Notes: a model not told the origin generated them from the letters alone. A DNA stretch of 64,000 nt from Pseudomonas azotoformans (GCF_900103345.1 NZ_LT629702.1:4813501-4877500), one strand, 5' to 3'; numbered from the stretch's first letter, positions 1 to 8,928 are shown. Numbers and translations are program-made.

Positions 1-599
1 ATCGCCACCCGGTGACCATCATCACCAAGGGGTCGCTGATTTTGCGCGATCTGGACCTGCTCACAGAATTGGCGCGCCAACGGCTGGTGGCCGTGATGAT
101 CAGCCTCACCAGTCTGGACGATGAACTCAAGCGCATCCTGGAGCCACGCACGGCAGCGCCCAAGGCGCGTCTGCGGGCGATCCGGGTGATGCGTGAGGCG
201 GGGATACCGGTGGGTGTGTTGTGCTCGCCGATGATCCCGATGATCAACGACAGTGAGTTGGAAAGCCTGTTGGCCGAAGCTCACGCAGCGGGCGCGCAAA
301 GTGCGGCGTACATGATGCTGCGCCTGCCGCTGGAGGTGGCACCGTTGTTCGAGGAGTGGCTGGCGGCGCATTACCCGCAGCGTGCGGCCCATGTGATGAG
401 CCTGGTGCGCCAGGTGCGCGGCGGCGAGGTGTATGACAGCCGCTTCGGCGTGCGCATGCGTGGCGAAGGGCCGTTTGCAGACTTGCTGGCGCAGCGCTTC
501 AGCAAAGCCATCAAACGGCTGGGGCTCAACCGGCGGGAAGGGTTTGACCTGGATTGCACGGCGTTCTGCCCTCCGGGCAGACAGATGGCATTGTTGTAG
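1..599 (+). CDS. PA0069-family radical SAM protein, C-terminal part
   Basis: The gene enters from the left edge, so only about 199 C-terminal residues are visible. The frame is open from the first bases and ends at the TAG at 597-599. The stretch starting HPVTIITKG, followed by RDLDLL and later the SPMIPMINDSELE segment, matches the radical SAM family typified by PA0069 (SPL/Elp3-like fold). The CxxxCxxC iron-sulfur motif would lie upstream of the window and cannot be checked. The substrate is unknown in this family. A GTG at position 12 is an internal valine, not a start. The gene is followed by 227 bp of non-coding DNA before the carbonic anhydrase gene. Confidence 0.8.
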   Translation, partial: RHPVTIITKGSLILRDLDLLTELARQRLVAVMISLTSLDDELKRILEPRTAAPKARLRAIRVMREAGIPVGVLCSPMIPMINDSELESLLAEAHAAGAQSAAYMMLRLPLEVAPLFEEWLAAHYPQRAAHVMSLVRQVRGGEVYDSRFGVRMRGEGPFADLLAQRFSKAIKRLGLNRREGFDLDCTAFCPPGRQMALL

Positions 600-826
600 A
601 CTGACAGGGTCGAATGCACCGTTCCTGTAGGAATAGTCGCGTTTTGATATCACTGAAACCCGCGATCTAGAGCGGTTCATTCAGTTTGAGTTAAGTTTCG
701 GCGGTTACCTTGTTCAGCGAGTGACTGATGAGTCGGCACTCTGGCCCCTGGCGTTTTACAACTAATCCACTGGCCAAGCGTCCAACTGACCTGAACACTC
801 CCCTGCATTAATCAAGAGGATGAATC

Positions 827-1558
827 ATGAGTGACAAGGATAAACAGCCGTTGGCTGCGTCGGCTTCTGCCCCTCAGGTGGCTGAAACCGCCGATGCAGC
901 GCTAAAGCACATTGTTGACGGCTTTTTGCATTTCCATCACGACGTCTTCCCCCAGCAGGAAGAACTCTTCAAGAAACTCGCCACGGCCCAGAGCCCAAGG
1001 GCGATGTTCATTACCTGCGCCGACTCGCGCATCGTGCCCGAGCTGATCACCCAAAGTTCTCCGGGCGATCTGTTCGTGACCCGTAACGTCGGCAACGTCG
1101 TACCGCCTTACGGCCAGATGAACGGCGGTGTTTCCACGGCCATCGAGTACGCGGTACTTGCCCTGGGCGTGCAGCACATCATCGTCTGCGGGCACTCCGA
1201 TTGCGGCGCCATGCGCGCGGTGCTCAACCCTGACAGCCTGGAGAAGATGCCGACGGTCAAGGCCTGGCTGCGGCACGCCGAGGTCGCCAAGACCATGGTC
1301 CATGACAACTGCGACTGCGCCAATGAAGGCGAGAGCATGAAGGTGCTCACCGAAGAAAACGTCATCGCCCAACTGCAACATTTGCGTACCCACCCTTCCG
1401 TGGCTTCGCGCATGGCCAATGGTCATTTGTTTATCCACGGTTGGATCTACAACATCGAGACCAGCGAAATCCGCGCCTACGATGCCGACCAGTCGACGTT
1501 CCGACCGTTGAGCGGCGACGGACCGATCCCTTGCGCGACGCCTAAAGCGCGCTTCTAA
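827..1558 (+). CDS. can: beta-class carbonic anhydrase
   Basis: The 243-residue product interconverts CO2 and bicarbonate in the cytoplasm. Zinc-site residues are visible as C64 and D66 in CADSR, then H123 and C126 in HSDCGA, which is the beta-class pattern. About 25 extra N-terminal residues, rich in Ala and Ser, precede the conserved helix; this is longer than E. coli CynT. The ATG is preceded by AAGAGG at a suitable distance. The next gene, 86 bp downstream on the same strand, encodes a SulP transporter, so the pair probably imports and equilibrates bicarbonate. PAO1 has the same pair (PA0102-PA0103). The family assignment is firm; the exact physiological role is inferred from context. Confidence 0.96.
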   Translation: MSDKDKQPLAASASAPQVAETADAALKHIVDGFLHFHHDVFPQQEELFKKLATAQSPRAMFITCADSRIVPELITQSSPGDLFVTRNVGNVVPPYGQMNGGVSTAIEYAVLALGVQHIIVCGHSDCGAMRAVLNPDSLEKMPTVKAWLRHAEVAKTMVHDNCDCANEGESMKVLTEENVIAQLQHLRTHPSVASRMANGHLFIHGWIYNIETSEIRAYDADQSTFRPLSGDGPIPCATPKARF

Positions 1559-1644
1559 AAACACTTCCCTGCCGGGTAAAGCGGTGGCTGCCATGGACGC
1601 AGCCAGGCTTTACCGCGCCCGGCGAATGCCTCGGGAGAGTCATC

Positions 1645-3186
1645 ATGCGTGCTGCTCAATTGAAAGCTGTATTGCCAAGGGAGCTGCTCGCTTCCGTAGT
1701 TGTGTTTCTGGTCGCCCTGCCCTTGTGCATGGGGATCGCGATCGCCTCCGGCATGCCGCCGGCCAAAGGCCTGATTACCGGGATTATTGGTGGCCTGGTG
1801 GTGGGCTGGCTGGCGGGCTCACCGTTGCAGGTCAGTGGCCCGGCGGCGGGCCTGGCGGTGCTGGTGTTCGAGTTGGTGCGCCAGCACGGCATGCTGATGC
1901 TCGGGCCGATTCTGTTGCTGGCGGGATTCCTGCAACTGGTTGCCGGGCGTTTGCGCCTGGGCTGCTGGTTTCGCGTCACGGCCCCAGCGGTGGTGTACGG
2001 CATGCTGGCGGGGATTGGCGTGTTAATTGTGCTGTCGCAGATTCATGTGATGCTCGACGGAGCGCCCAAGCCTTCGGGGCTCGACAACCTGGCAGGCTTC
2101 CCGGCGGCACTGGCCGACGCTATCCCGACCCTGGGCGGTGGCCTCGGCTGGCAGGCGGGGCTGCTCGGTTTGTCGACGATGCTGGTGATGTACGCCTGGG
2201 ACAAATTGCGCCCGCAGAAGCTGCGCTTTGTGCCCGGTGCTTTGCTGGGCGTGGGCCTGACCACGGTGGTCAGCCTGGTGCTGGCGTTGCAGGTCAAGCG
2301 TGTCGAAGTCCCGGAAAACCTCGCCGATGCTATCGACTGGCTACGCCCCAGCGACCTGTTGAACCTCGCCGATCCCCAGCTGTTGATCGCGGCATTTGCC
2401 GTGGCGTTTATCGCGAGCGCTGAAACGCTGCTTTCTGCAGCGGCGGTCGACCGCATGCACAGCGGTCAGCGTTCGGATTTCGACAAGGAATTGTCTGCTC
2501 AAGGTGTCGGCAACATGCTCTGCGGCCTGGTCGGCGCCCTGCCGATGACCGGCGTGATCGTGCGCAGCTCGGCCAACGTGCAGGCCGGCGCTACCACGCG
2601 CTTGTCGGCGATGTTCCATGGCCTGTGGTTGCTGGCGTTCGTGCTATTGCTGTCGAGCGTGCTGCAAAGTATCCCGGTGGCGAGCCTGGCGGGGGTGCTG
2701 GTGTACACCGGTATCAAGCTGGTGGACATCAAGGCGTTCAAGGCACTGGGACGTTATGGGCGGATGCCGATGTTTACCTACGCGGCCACAGCGCTGGCAA
2801 TCATCTTTACCGACCTGCTGACCGGCGTATTGGTGGGCTTCGGGTTGACGTTGGTCAAGCTGGCGTTCAAGGCGTCGCGATTGAAGGTCAGCCTGATCGA
2901 CCTGCCTCAGGACGGTGAGATGGAGCTGCGCCTGACCGGTGCGGCGACCTTTCTGAAAGTGCCTGCGTTGACCCAAGTCTTGTCGACGGTGCCTGCCGGG
3001 ACGACTGTGCATGTTCCGCTGAGCAACCTGAGTTACATCGACCATTCCTGCCTGGAGTTACTGGAGGAATGGGGGCGGGCCAATGCGGCCAAGGGCTCGA
3101 AGCTGGTGATCGAGGCGCGCGGGTTGAAGCGCCGATTGGAAGGGCGTGTGCGCACGACCACGGGGATAGGCTCCGCCGCCGTCTGA
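1645..3186 (+). CDS. SulP-family anion transporter (probable bicarbonate or sulfate)
   Basis: The 513-residue inner-membrane protein has the SulP layout: about 10-12 hydrophobic segments through residue ~410, then a cytoplasmic STAS domain (roughly residues 420-500, with the SNLSYIDHSCLELLEEW core). The N-terminal segment around PLCMGIAIASGMPPAKGLITGIIGG is the characteristic SulP helix 1. SulP members carry sulfate, bicarbonate, chloride or dicarboxylates. Position directly after a carbonic anhydrase gene favours bicarbonate (BicA-like) transport, but the sequence does not prove the substrate. The ATG at 1645 follows a GGGAGAG ribosome-binding site. A REPIN lies just downstream. Confidence 0.9.
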   Translation: MRAAQLKAVLPRELLASVVVFLVALPLCMGIAIASGMPPAKGLITGIIGGLVVGWLAGSPLQVSGPAAGLAVLVFELVRQHGMLMLGPILLLAGFLQLVAGRLRLGCWFRVTAPAVVYGMLAGIGVLIVLSQIHVMLDGAPKPSGLDNLAGFPAALADAIPTLGGGLGWQAGLLGLSTMLVMYAWDKLRPQKLRFVPGALLGVGLTTVVSLVLALQVKRVEVPENLADAIDWLRPSDLLNLADPQLLIAAFAVAFIASAETLLSAAAVDRMHSGQRSDFDKELSAQGVGNMLCGLVGALPMTGVIVRSSANVQAGATTRLSAMFHGLWLLAFVLLLSSVLQSIPVASLAGVLVYTGIKLVDIKAFKALGRYGRMPMFTYAATALAIIFTDLLTGVLVGFGLTLVKLAFKASRLKVSLIDLPQDGEMELRLTGAATFLKVPALTQVLSTVPAGTTVHVPLSNLSYIDHSCLELLEEWGRANAAKGSKLVIEARGLKRRLEGRVRTTTGIGSAAV

Positions 3187-3193
3187 ACCCTCT

Positions 3194-3293
3194 TGTAGGA
3201 GCGAGCTTGCTCGCGAAGAACGTCAACGATGACGCGGGTGTTCTGAATGCCCGCGGTGTCTTTGGTTTTTTCGCGAGCAAGCTCGCTCCTACA
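3194..3293. repeat. REPIN, family B (TGTAGGAGCGAGCTTGCTCG type)
   Basis: Two REP units face each other, the left starting TGTAGGAGCGAGCTTGCTCG and the right ending with its near-exact inverse complement. They are separated by about 50 bp of unrelated sequence. This is the REP-doublet structure of fluorescent pseudomonads, which is mobilised in trans by REP-associated tyrosine transposases. It sits between the convergent SulP gene and the next minus-strand gene and may also act as a bidirectional terminator. Confidence 0.9.
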
Positions 3294-3308
3294 GAAGCGT
3301 GATGGGCC

Positions 3309-3956
3309 TCAGGCTGGCTGATCCAGCGCCAACTCAACCCCCAGCTGTCGCGACAGGCACGGCCAGCGCTTCCATGCGGCTTCAGTGTCCGGGCTCTTGA
3401 GCTGCTCGCGATAAGCCTCCACGGACTCCAGCGCAAAGCTGTCTTCGTTGAGCATTTCATCCACGGCGTGGTGCACCGCTTCATCCAGCTGGTTGGCGAA
3501 GGCTTCGCCGATCAGCTGATGGGCAATGACATTGGCCACAGTGGTATCGGCCGGAATCAACGGCTGGCCAAAGTGCTTGATATACAGATCGTTGACCTCT
3601 TCGACCAGACGATGAGCCAGATAGGCCTCGTCCAGCAGGCCATCGAGGCCTTCATGGCCGGCCAGGATGGCGGGCGGTTGCAGGAAGAAATGCTCGGCGA
3701 TCTTCAGTACCGGCTTGATCTGGCTTTCGATACCGGCCTCGCGGGCCACGTCGTTGGCGGCGTCCAGCAAGTCCGGGACCAAGTCGATGTAGGCGGTGAC
3801 AAAGCGGGTCATGACAATGTTGCGATCACCGTCAGCCAGGGAAATGGCCGAATGCAGGTGCGGCAATTGTTTTTCCAGTTGCTGGGCAAGCTGGCCCGTG
3901 CTGGCTTCGTGTTGATGGGCACGGGAAATCTGCTCGCGCAATGCGGCGGTGTTCAT
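3309..3956 (-). CDS. conserved hypothetical protein (PA0104-like)
   Basis: The 215-residue product has no signal peptide or membrane segment and is acidic and helical, with repeated short helices. I recognise it only as the conserved Pseudomonas protein that separates the SulP gene from coxB (PA0104 position in PAO1). The start at 3956 (MNTAALREQISRAHQ) was chosen over an upstream ATG because TGGAGC lies at good spacing before it and the 25 upstream residues look non-coding. It is transcribed away from coxB. Function is unknown; residues such as H and D/E pairs in the centre (HFFLQPP, EEVNDLYIKHF) could bind a metal, but that is speculation. Confidence 0.8.
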   Translation of the reverse strand: MNTAALREQISRAHQHEASTGQLAQQLEKQLPHLHSAISLADGDRNIVMTRFVTAYIDLVPDLLDAANDVAREAGIESQIKPVLKIAEHFFLQPPAILAGHEGLDGLLDEAYLAHRLVEEVNDLYIKHFGQPLIPADTTVANVIAHQLIGEAFANQLDEAVHHAVDEMLNEDSFALESVEAYREQLKSPDTEAAWKRWPCLSRQLGVELALDQPA

Positions 3957-4323
3957 GAAAGCTCCAGTGATGCAGGCGTAGGAAAAGGGAGAAGATAAGG
4001 TAGCTCGTTTATACGAGCGCCTAAGACGCATTTGTCATAATTATTTCATGGTTATGCGCCCGCGTTATATCGAATTGCCATCGTTCGTCGGATAAACGAT
4101 TCCGTACCCGGTTTTATTGGCTCCGGCCGCTCATTTTTACTCATTTGCCCCTACACATTGCGGGGTTGCAGAGCCTGTCTATACTCGGATTTGTACGCGA
4201 TTAGCTGATGACGCCAGACTGCATAAGCAGGCAAGGCCAGGCGGTTGTAAGCAGTATGGAAGCCGCTCCCTTCGACGCAGGTGCAAACCGGCGGGATAAC
4301 AAGAACGATAAGGGGAACCCGCA
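3957..4323. other. divergent intergenic region upstream of coxB
   Basis: This 367-bp region separates the divergent PA0104-like gene and coxB. It holds a plausible coxB promoter (described separately) and an untranslated leader of roughly 130 nt. I see no further gene or strong terminator in it. Confidence 0.6.
4158..4185 (+). promoter_or_regulatory. candidate coxB promoter, RpoS/RpoD type
   Basis: TTGCGG at 4158-4163 is separated by 16 bp from TATACT at 4180-4185. The C just before the -10 element gives CTATACT, the form favoured by RpoS. In P. aeruginosa the aa3 oxidase is known to be induced on starvation through RpoS, which fits. This is a sequence match only. Confidence 0.5.
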
Positions 4324-5451
4324 ATGATGCGACATCCACACGTTTGGATGGGCCTCCTGTTGTGGTCAGTATTCGGCCAGGCACATGCCGCCTGGACAAC
4401 GAATATGGCGCCAGGGGCGACAGAAGTCAGTCACGCTGTGTTCGACCTGCACATGACCATTTTCTGGATCTGTGTGGTGATTGGCATCATCGTGTTTGGC
4501 GCGATGTTCTGGTCGATGATCGTTCATCGCCGGTCCACGGGCCAGGTCGCGGCCAAGTTCCACGAGAGCACCACGGTGGAAATCCTCTGGACCGTCGTGC
4601 CCTTGCTGATCCTGATCGCGATGGCCATTCCGGCGACCAAGACCCTGATCAATATCTACGACAGCAGTGAATCGGATATCGACATCCAGGTCACCGGCTA
4701 CCAGTGGAAGTGGCATTACAAATACTTGGGCCAGGACGTGGAGTTCTTCAGCAACCTGGCCACGCCCGCCGAACAGATCCACAACCAGGCGACCAAGGGC
4801 GAACATTATCTGCTGGAAGTCGACCAGCCGCTGGTGTTGCCGGTGGGCGCCAAGGTGCGCTTTCTGGTGACGGCCGCCGACGTGATCCACTCCTGGTGGG
4901 TGCCGGCGTTTGCGGTCAAGCGCGACGCGATTCCCGGCTTCGTCAACGAGGCCTGGACCCGTGTCGAGAAGCCTGGCATCTACCGTGGCCAGTGCGCCGA
5001 ACTGTGCGGCAAGGACCACGGCTTCATGCCTATCGTCGTCGAGGTCAAGTCCAAGGCCGACTACGACACCTGGCTCGGCGAGCGCAAGGCAGAGGCCGCC
5101 AAGCTCAAGGAGCTGACCTCCAAAGAGTGGACCCTGGAAGAGTTGGTGGCCCGTGGCGACAAGGTCTACCACACCACCTGCGTGGCCTGTCACCAGGCCG
5201 AAGGCCAGGGCCTGCCGCCGATGTTCCCGGCGCTCAAGGGTTCGAAGATCGCCACCGGCCCCGCCGCCGATCACCTGAGCCTCGTGTACCACGGCAAGCC
5301 CGGCACCGCGATGGCGGCGTTCGGCAAGCAGCTCTCGGAAGTGGACATCGCCGCGGTGGTGACCTATGAGCGCAACGCCTGGGGCAACAACAAAGGCGAC
5401 ATGGTCACGCCTAAAGACGTGCTGGCCATCAAGCAGGCGGAAAGCAAATGA
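4324..5451 (+). CDS. coxB: cytochrome c oxidase subunit II, aa3 type, with fused cytochrome c domain
   Basis: CoxB carries the CuA centre that accepts electrons from cytochrome c. The 375-residue precursor has a signal peptide (about residues 1-23), two membrane helices (about 43-66 and 87-107) and a periplasmic cupredoxin domain. The CuA ligands are visible: H189, then C224, C228, H232 and M235 in the CAELCGKDHGFM segment. A C-terminal cytochrome c domain follows with CVACH at 286-290, making this the caa3-like subunit II common in pseudomonads. It begins the cox operon and ends 58 bp before coxA. An ATG immediately follows the chosen one, so the start could move by one codon. Confidence 0.97.
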   Translation: MMRHPHVWMGLLLWSVFGQAHAAWTTNMAPGATEVSHAVFDLHMTIFWICVVIGIIVFGAMFWSMIVHRRSTGQVAAKFHESTTVEILWTVVPLLILIAMAIPATKTLINIYDSSESDIDIQVTGYQWKWHYKYLGQDVEFFSNLATPAEQIHNQATKGEHYLLEVDQPLVLPVGAKVRFLVTAADVIHSWWVPAFAVKRDAIPGFVNEAWTRVEKPGIYRGQCAELCGKDHGFMPIVVEVKSKADYDTWLGERKAEAAKLKELTSKEWTLEELVARGDKVYHTTCVACHQAEGQGLPPMFPALKGSKIATGPAADHLSLVYHGKPGTAMAAFGKQLSEVDIAAVVTYERNAWGNNKGDMVTPKDVLAIKQAESK

Positions 5452-5509
5452 CCTCTCCCATGGCATTGACCTCGACCCGCCCCGCCCACTCGCTTGCAGG
5501 AGAACGACC

Positions 5510-7096
5510 ATGAGCGCTGTGATCGACGACCATGGTCACGCCGACCATGCCCACGGCCCCGCCAAGGGTCTGATGCGCTGGGTGCTGACCACCAACCACA
5601 AAGACATCGGCACCATGTACCTGTGGTTCGCCTTCGCCATGTTCCTGCTCGGCGGCTCGTTCGCCATGGTGATCCGTGCCGAGCTGTTCCAGCCCGGCCT
5701 GCAGATCGTGCAGCCGGCGTTCTTCAACCAGATGACCACCATGCACGGGCTGATCATGGTGTTCGGCGCGGTGATGCCGGCGTTTGTCGGCCTGGCCAAC
5801 TGGATGATCCCGTTGATGATCGGCGCGCCCGACATGGCCCTGCCGCGCATGAACAACTTCAGTTTCTGGCTGTTGCCGGCGGCGTTCCTGCTGCTGGTCT
5901 CGACGCTGTTCACGCCAGGCGGCGGGCCGAACTTCGGCTGGACCTTCTACGCGCCGCTCTCCACCACCTACGCGCCGGAAAGCGTGACGTTCTTTATCTT
6001 CGCCATCCACCTGATGGGCATCAGCTCGATCATGGGCGCGATCAACGTGGTCGCCACCATCCTCAACCTGCGTGCGCCGGGCATGACCTTGATGAAAATG
6101 CCGCTGTTCGTCTGGACCTGGCTGATCACCGCGTTCCTGCTGATCGCGGTGATGCCGGTGCTGGCCGGGTGCGTGACCATGATGCTGATGGACATCCACT
6201 TCGGCACCAGCTTCTTCAGCGCGGCCGGCGGCGGTGACCCGGTGCTGTTCCAGCACGTGTTCTGGTTCTTCGGCCACCCCGAGGTGTACATCATGATCCT
6301 GCCGGCCTTCGGCGCCGTCAGCTCGATCATCCCGACCTTTTCGCGCAAGCCGTTGTTCGGCTACACCTCGATGGTCTACGCCACGGCGAGCATTGCGTTC
6401 CTGTCGTTCATCGTGTGGGCGCACCACATGTTCGTGGTGGGTATCCCGTTGGTGGGCGAGCTGTTCTTCATGTACGCCACCCTGCTGATTGCCGTGCCCA
6501 CCGGGGTGAAGGTGTTCAACTGGGTCAGCACCATGTGGCAAGGCTCGCTGACCTTCGAGACGCCGATGCTGTTTGCCGTGGCCTTCGTGATCCTGTTCAC
6601 CATCGGCGGTTTCTCCGGGCTGATGCTGGCGATTGCCCCGGCGGACTTCCAGTACCACGACACCTATTTCGTGGTGGCGCACTTCCATTACGTACTGGTG
6701 CCCGGTGCGATCTTTGGCATCTTCGCCTCGGCCTACTACTGGCTGCCGAAATGGACCGGCCACATGTACGACGAAACCCTGGGCAAGCTGCACTTCTGGT
6801 TGTCTTTCGTGGGCATGAACATGGCGTTTTTCCCGATGCACTTCGTCGGGCTGGCGGGCATGCCGCGGCGGGTGCCGGACTACAACCTGCAGTTCGCTGA
6901 CTTCAACATGGTCTCGTCGATCGGCGCTTTCATGTTCGGCGCCACGCAGATCTTCTTCCTTTTTATCGTGATCAAGTGCATCCGTGGCGGCCCGCCGGCG
7001 CCGGCCAAGCCCTGGGATGGCGCCGAAGGCCTGGAGTGGAGCATCCCTTCGCCGGCGCCGTACCACACCTTTACCACGCCGCCGGAGGTCAAATGA
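5510..7096 (+). CDS. coxA: cytochrome c oxidase subunit I, aa3 type
   Basis: CoxA is the catalytic subunit holding haem a and the haem a3-CuB centre that reduces O2 and pumps protons. The 528-residue product has about 12 membrane helices. The active-site motif GHPEVYIMILPAFG contains the His-Tyr cross-link pair, HH near WAHHMF supplies CuB ligands, and the H-x-H pair in VVAHFHYVLVPG supplies haem ligands. The frame is open further upstream, overlapping coxB, but CAGGAGAACGACC immediately before the ATG at 5510 sets the start. The stop codon overlaps an ATG (ATGA) of a small unlikely ORF. Confidence 0.98.
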   Translation: MSAVIDDHGHADHAHGPAKGLMRWVLTTNHKDIGTMYLWFAFAMFLLGGSFAMVIRAELFQPGLQIVQPAFFNQMTTMHGLIMVFGAVMPAFVGLANWMIPLMIGAPDMALPRMNNFSFWLLPAAFLLLVSTLFTPGGGPNFGWTFYAPLSTTYAPESVTFFIFAIHLMGISSIMGAINVVATILNLRAPGMTLMKMPLFVWTWLITAFLLIAVMPVLAGCVTMMLMDIHFGTSFFSAAGGGDPVLFQHVFWFFGHPEVYIMILPAFGAVSSIIPTFSRKPLFGYTSMVYATASIAFLSFIVWAHHMFVVGIPLVGELFFMYATLLIAVPTGVKVFNWVSTMWQGSLTFETPMLFAVAFVILFTIGGFSGLMLAIAPADFQYHDTYFVVAHFHYVLVPGAIFGIFASAYYWLPKWTGHMYDETLGKLHFWLSFVGMNMAFFPMHFVGLAGMPRRVPDYNLQFADFNMVSSIGAFMFGATQIFFLFIVIKCIRGGPPAPAKPWDGAEGLEWSIPSPAPYHTFTTPPEVK

Positions 7097-7125
7097 ACAC
7101 GCCTTGGCACTGCGTACACGGCCAA

Positions 7126-7215
7126 TGTGGGAGGGGGCTTGCCCCCGATGGCGGTGTGCCAGCCGACGTCATTATTGGCTGTAAAACAGCTATCGGGGGC
7201 AAGCCCCCTCCCACA
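7126..7215. repeat. REPIN, family A (GTGGGAGGGGGCTTGCCCCC type), inside the cox operon
   Basis: The left unit TGTGGGAGGGGGCTTGCCCC and its inverted partner ending CCCCTCCCACA flank about 40 bp. The element occupies almost the whole coxA-ctaG gap, and its right end lies 28 bp before the ctaG start, so it lies within what should be a single transcript. Confidence 0.92.
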
Positions 7216-7243
7216 ATGGCCTCATTCACATTGGGTGGGCGTC

Positions 7244-7795
7244 ATGGCTGAATCCTTGCCAACCAAGCGCCTGGTCACACGGCTGCTGATCCTGGTGGTG
7301 GCAATGTTCGCCTTCGGCTTTGCGCTGGTGCCGATCTACGACGTGATGTGCAAGGCGTTCGGCATCAACGGCAAGACCGCCGGGCAGTACGAGGGCGAGC
7401 AAGTGGTCGACCCGACACGCCAGGTGCGCGTGCAGTTCTTGTCTACCAACGCCATCGACATGGTCTGGGATTTCTATGCCAAGGCGGACGAAGTGGTGGT
7501 CAACCCGGGCGCGGTGACCGAGGTGCTGTTCGTGGCCCACAACCCCACCGACAAGCCGATGACCGCTCAGGCCGTACCGAGCATTTCCCCGGCCGAAGCG
7601 GCGATGTATTTCCACAAGACCGAATGCTTTTGCTTCACCCAGCAAGTGCTGCAGCCGGGTCAGCGCATCGAGATGCCGGTGCGTTTCATCGTCGACCGCG
7701 ACATGCCCAAGGATGTGAAGCATCTGACCCTGGCGTACACGCTGTTCGATATCACTGCGCGCCAACCGCCCGTGGCTGTGCACAGCGGCGGCTAG
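7244..7795 (+). CDS. ctaG: cytochrome c oxidase assembly protein Cox11/CtaG
   Basis: Cox11 delivers copper to the CuB site of CoxA. The 183-residue product has a short cytoplasmic tail, one membrane helix (about residues 12-34, VTRLLILVVAMFAFGFALVP) and a periplasmic immunoglobulin-like domain. The Cu(I)-binding CxC motif is visible in TECFCFTQQVL. The reading frame is open upstream through the REPIN, but the residues there are translated repeat sequence; MAESLPTKRLV at 7244 matches the family start. GGGTGGGC is a modest ribosome-binding site. It lies between coxA and the subunit III gene, as in PAO1 (PA0107). Confidence 0.95.
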   Translation: MAESLPTKRLVTRLLILVVAMFAFGFALVPIYDVMCKAFGINGKTAGQYEGEQVVDPTRQVRVQFLSTNAIDMVWDFYAKADEVVVNPGAVTEVLFVAHNPTDKPMTAQAVPSISPAEAAMYFHKTECFCFTQQVLQPGQRIEMPVRFIVDRDMPKDVKHLTLAYTLFDITARQPPVAVHSGG

Positions 7796-7830
7796 CTACT
7801 GTTTGCCCCCTCAATCAGGAGAGCGAATAC

Positions 7831-8718
7831 ATGTCGACTCATGATACGTACTACGTACCGGCGCAAAGCAAATGGCCGATAATTGCCACGATGGGCCTGC
7901 TGGTCACCGTGTATGGACTGGCGGTGTGGTTCAACGACTTGAAGGCGGCACGCCCGGAATCCCACGGCCCGTGGATCTTTTTCGTCGGCGGGCTGCTGCT
8001 GGCGTACATGCTGTTCGGCTGGTTCGGTGCGGTCATCAAGGAAAGCCGCGCCGGTTTGTACAGTCCGCAGATGGACCGCTCGTTCCGCTGGGGTATGACC
8101 TGGTTCATCTTTTCCGAAGTGATGTTCTTTATCGCCTTCTTCGGTGCACTGTTTTATGTGCGGCATATGTCGGCGCCTTGGCTGGCGGGTGAAGGCTCAA
8201 AGGGTGTCGCGCACATGCTGTGGCCGAACTTTGAGTTTGCCTGGCCGCTGCTGAACAACCCCGACCCGAAAATGTACCCGGCACCGGAAGGCACCATCAG
8301 TCCGTGGGGCCTGCCGCTGGTCAATACCATCCTGCTGGTGAGTTCCAGCGTGACCATCACCATCGCTCACCATGCCCTGCGCAAAGGCCATCGCGGCGCG
8401 CTGAAAATCTGGTTGGCGATCACCGTCCTGCTGGGTATGGCGTTCCTGGGCTTCCAGGCCGAGGAATATATCCACGCGTACAAAGAGTTGGGCCTGACGC
8501 TCGGCTCCGGCGTCTATGGCGCGACCTTCTTCATGCTCACCGGCTTCCACGGCGCCCACGTGACCATCGGCACCCTCATTCTGTTCGTAATGCTGATGCG
8601 CATCCTCAAGGGGCATTTCAATGCCGAGCACCAGTTCGGCTTCGAGGCGGCCAGTTGGTATTGGCACTTTGTGGACGTGGTGTGGATCGGGCTGTTTTTC
8701 TTCGTCTACGTGTTGTGA
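7831..8718 (+). CDS. coxC: cytochrome c oxidase subunit III
   Basis: Subunit III stabilises the oxidase core and the proton-uptake path in subunit I. The 295-residue product has seven predicted membrane helices and the conserved GFHGAHVTIGT and C-terminal SWYWHFVDVVWIGLFFFVYVL segments. AGGAG lies 8 bp before the ATG (MSTHDTYYVP). It ends only 6 bp from the convergent end of the small minus-strand gene at 8725-8928. Confidence 0.97.
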   Translation: MSTHDTYYVPAQSKWPIIATMGLLVTVYGLAVWFNDLKAARPESHGPWIFFVGGLLLAYMLFGWFGAVIKESRAGLYSPQMDRSFRWGMTWFIFSEVMFFIAFFGALFYVRHMSAPWLAGEGSKGVAHMLWPNFEFAWPLLNNPDPKMYPAPEGTISPWGLPLVNTILLVSSSVTITIAHHALRKGHRGALKIWLAITVLLGMAFLGFQAEEYIHAYKELGLTLGSGVYGATFFMLTGFHGAHVTIGTLILFVMLMRILKGHFNAEHQFGFEAASWYWHFVDVVWIGLFFFVYVL

Positions 8719-8724
8719 GACGGC

Positions 8725-8928
8725 TTACCACGGCGCATGAGAAACCAGTTGGCCGCTGAAAAAGCCCCAGGTGATCAAGGCCAGGGTGATCACGGCCAGT
8801 ACGACACGCACGGTCAGGGCGTTGACGAGGCGGTTGGAGTTGCCCTCGTCCTTGACCAGGAAGAACAAGCCACTGAACAGGCTCACGACGGTCGCGATCA
8901 GCATCAGGGCAATAGCGGCTTTGAGCAT
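8725..8928 (-). CDS. twin transmembrane protein (DUF2909 family)
   Basis: The 67-residue product is two hydrophobic helices (about residues 3-23 and 40-62) joined by a short charged loop (VKDEGNSNR). It matches the twin-transmembrane family found at this position in Pseudomonas cox clusters (PA0109 in PAO1). It runs against the operon: it is convergent with subunit III and divergent from SURF1, with only 28 bp between the two start codons. TGGAG precedes the ATG. Function is unknown; context suggests oxidase assembly or stability. Confidence 0.85.
   Translation of the reverse strand: MLKAAIALMLIATVVSLFSGLFFLVKDEGNSNRLVNALTVRVVLAVITLALITWGFFSGQLVSHAPW

Noticed and set aside
902..1594. Long open frame antisense to the carbonic anhydrase gene
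   Set aside because: It is a shadow frame produced by high third-position GC. The sense strand encodes a complete enzyme with all zinc ligands.
5429..7066. Long open frame antisense to coxA
   Set aside because: It is rich in His, Arg and Glu with no domain, and mirrors a well-conserved gene.
7093..7251. A 52-codon ORF whose ATG overlaps the coxA stop codon (ATGA)
   Set aside because: Most of it is translated REPIN sequence and it ends inside the ctaG start region, so it is unlikely to be a real protein.
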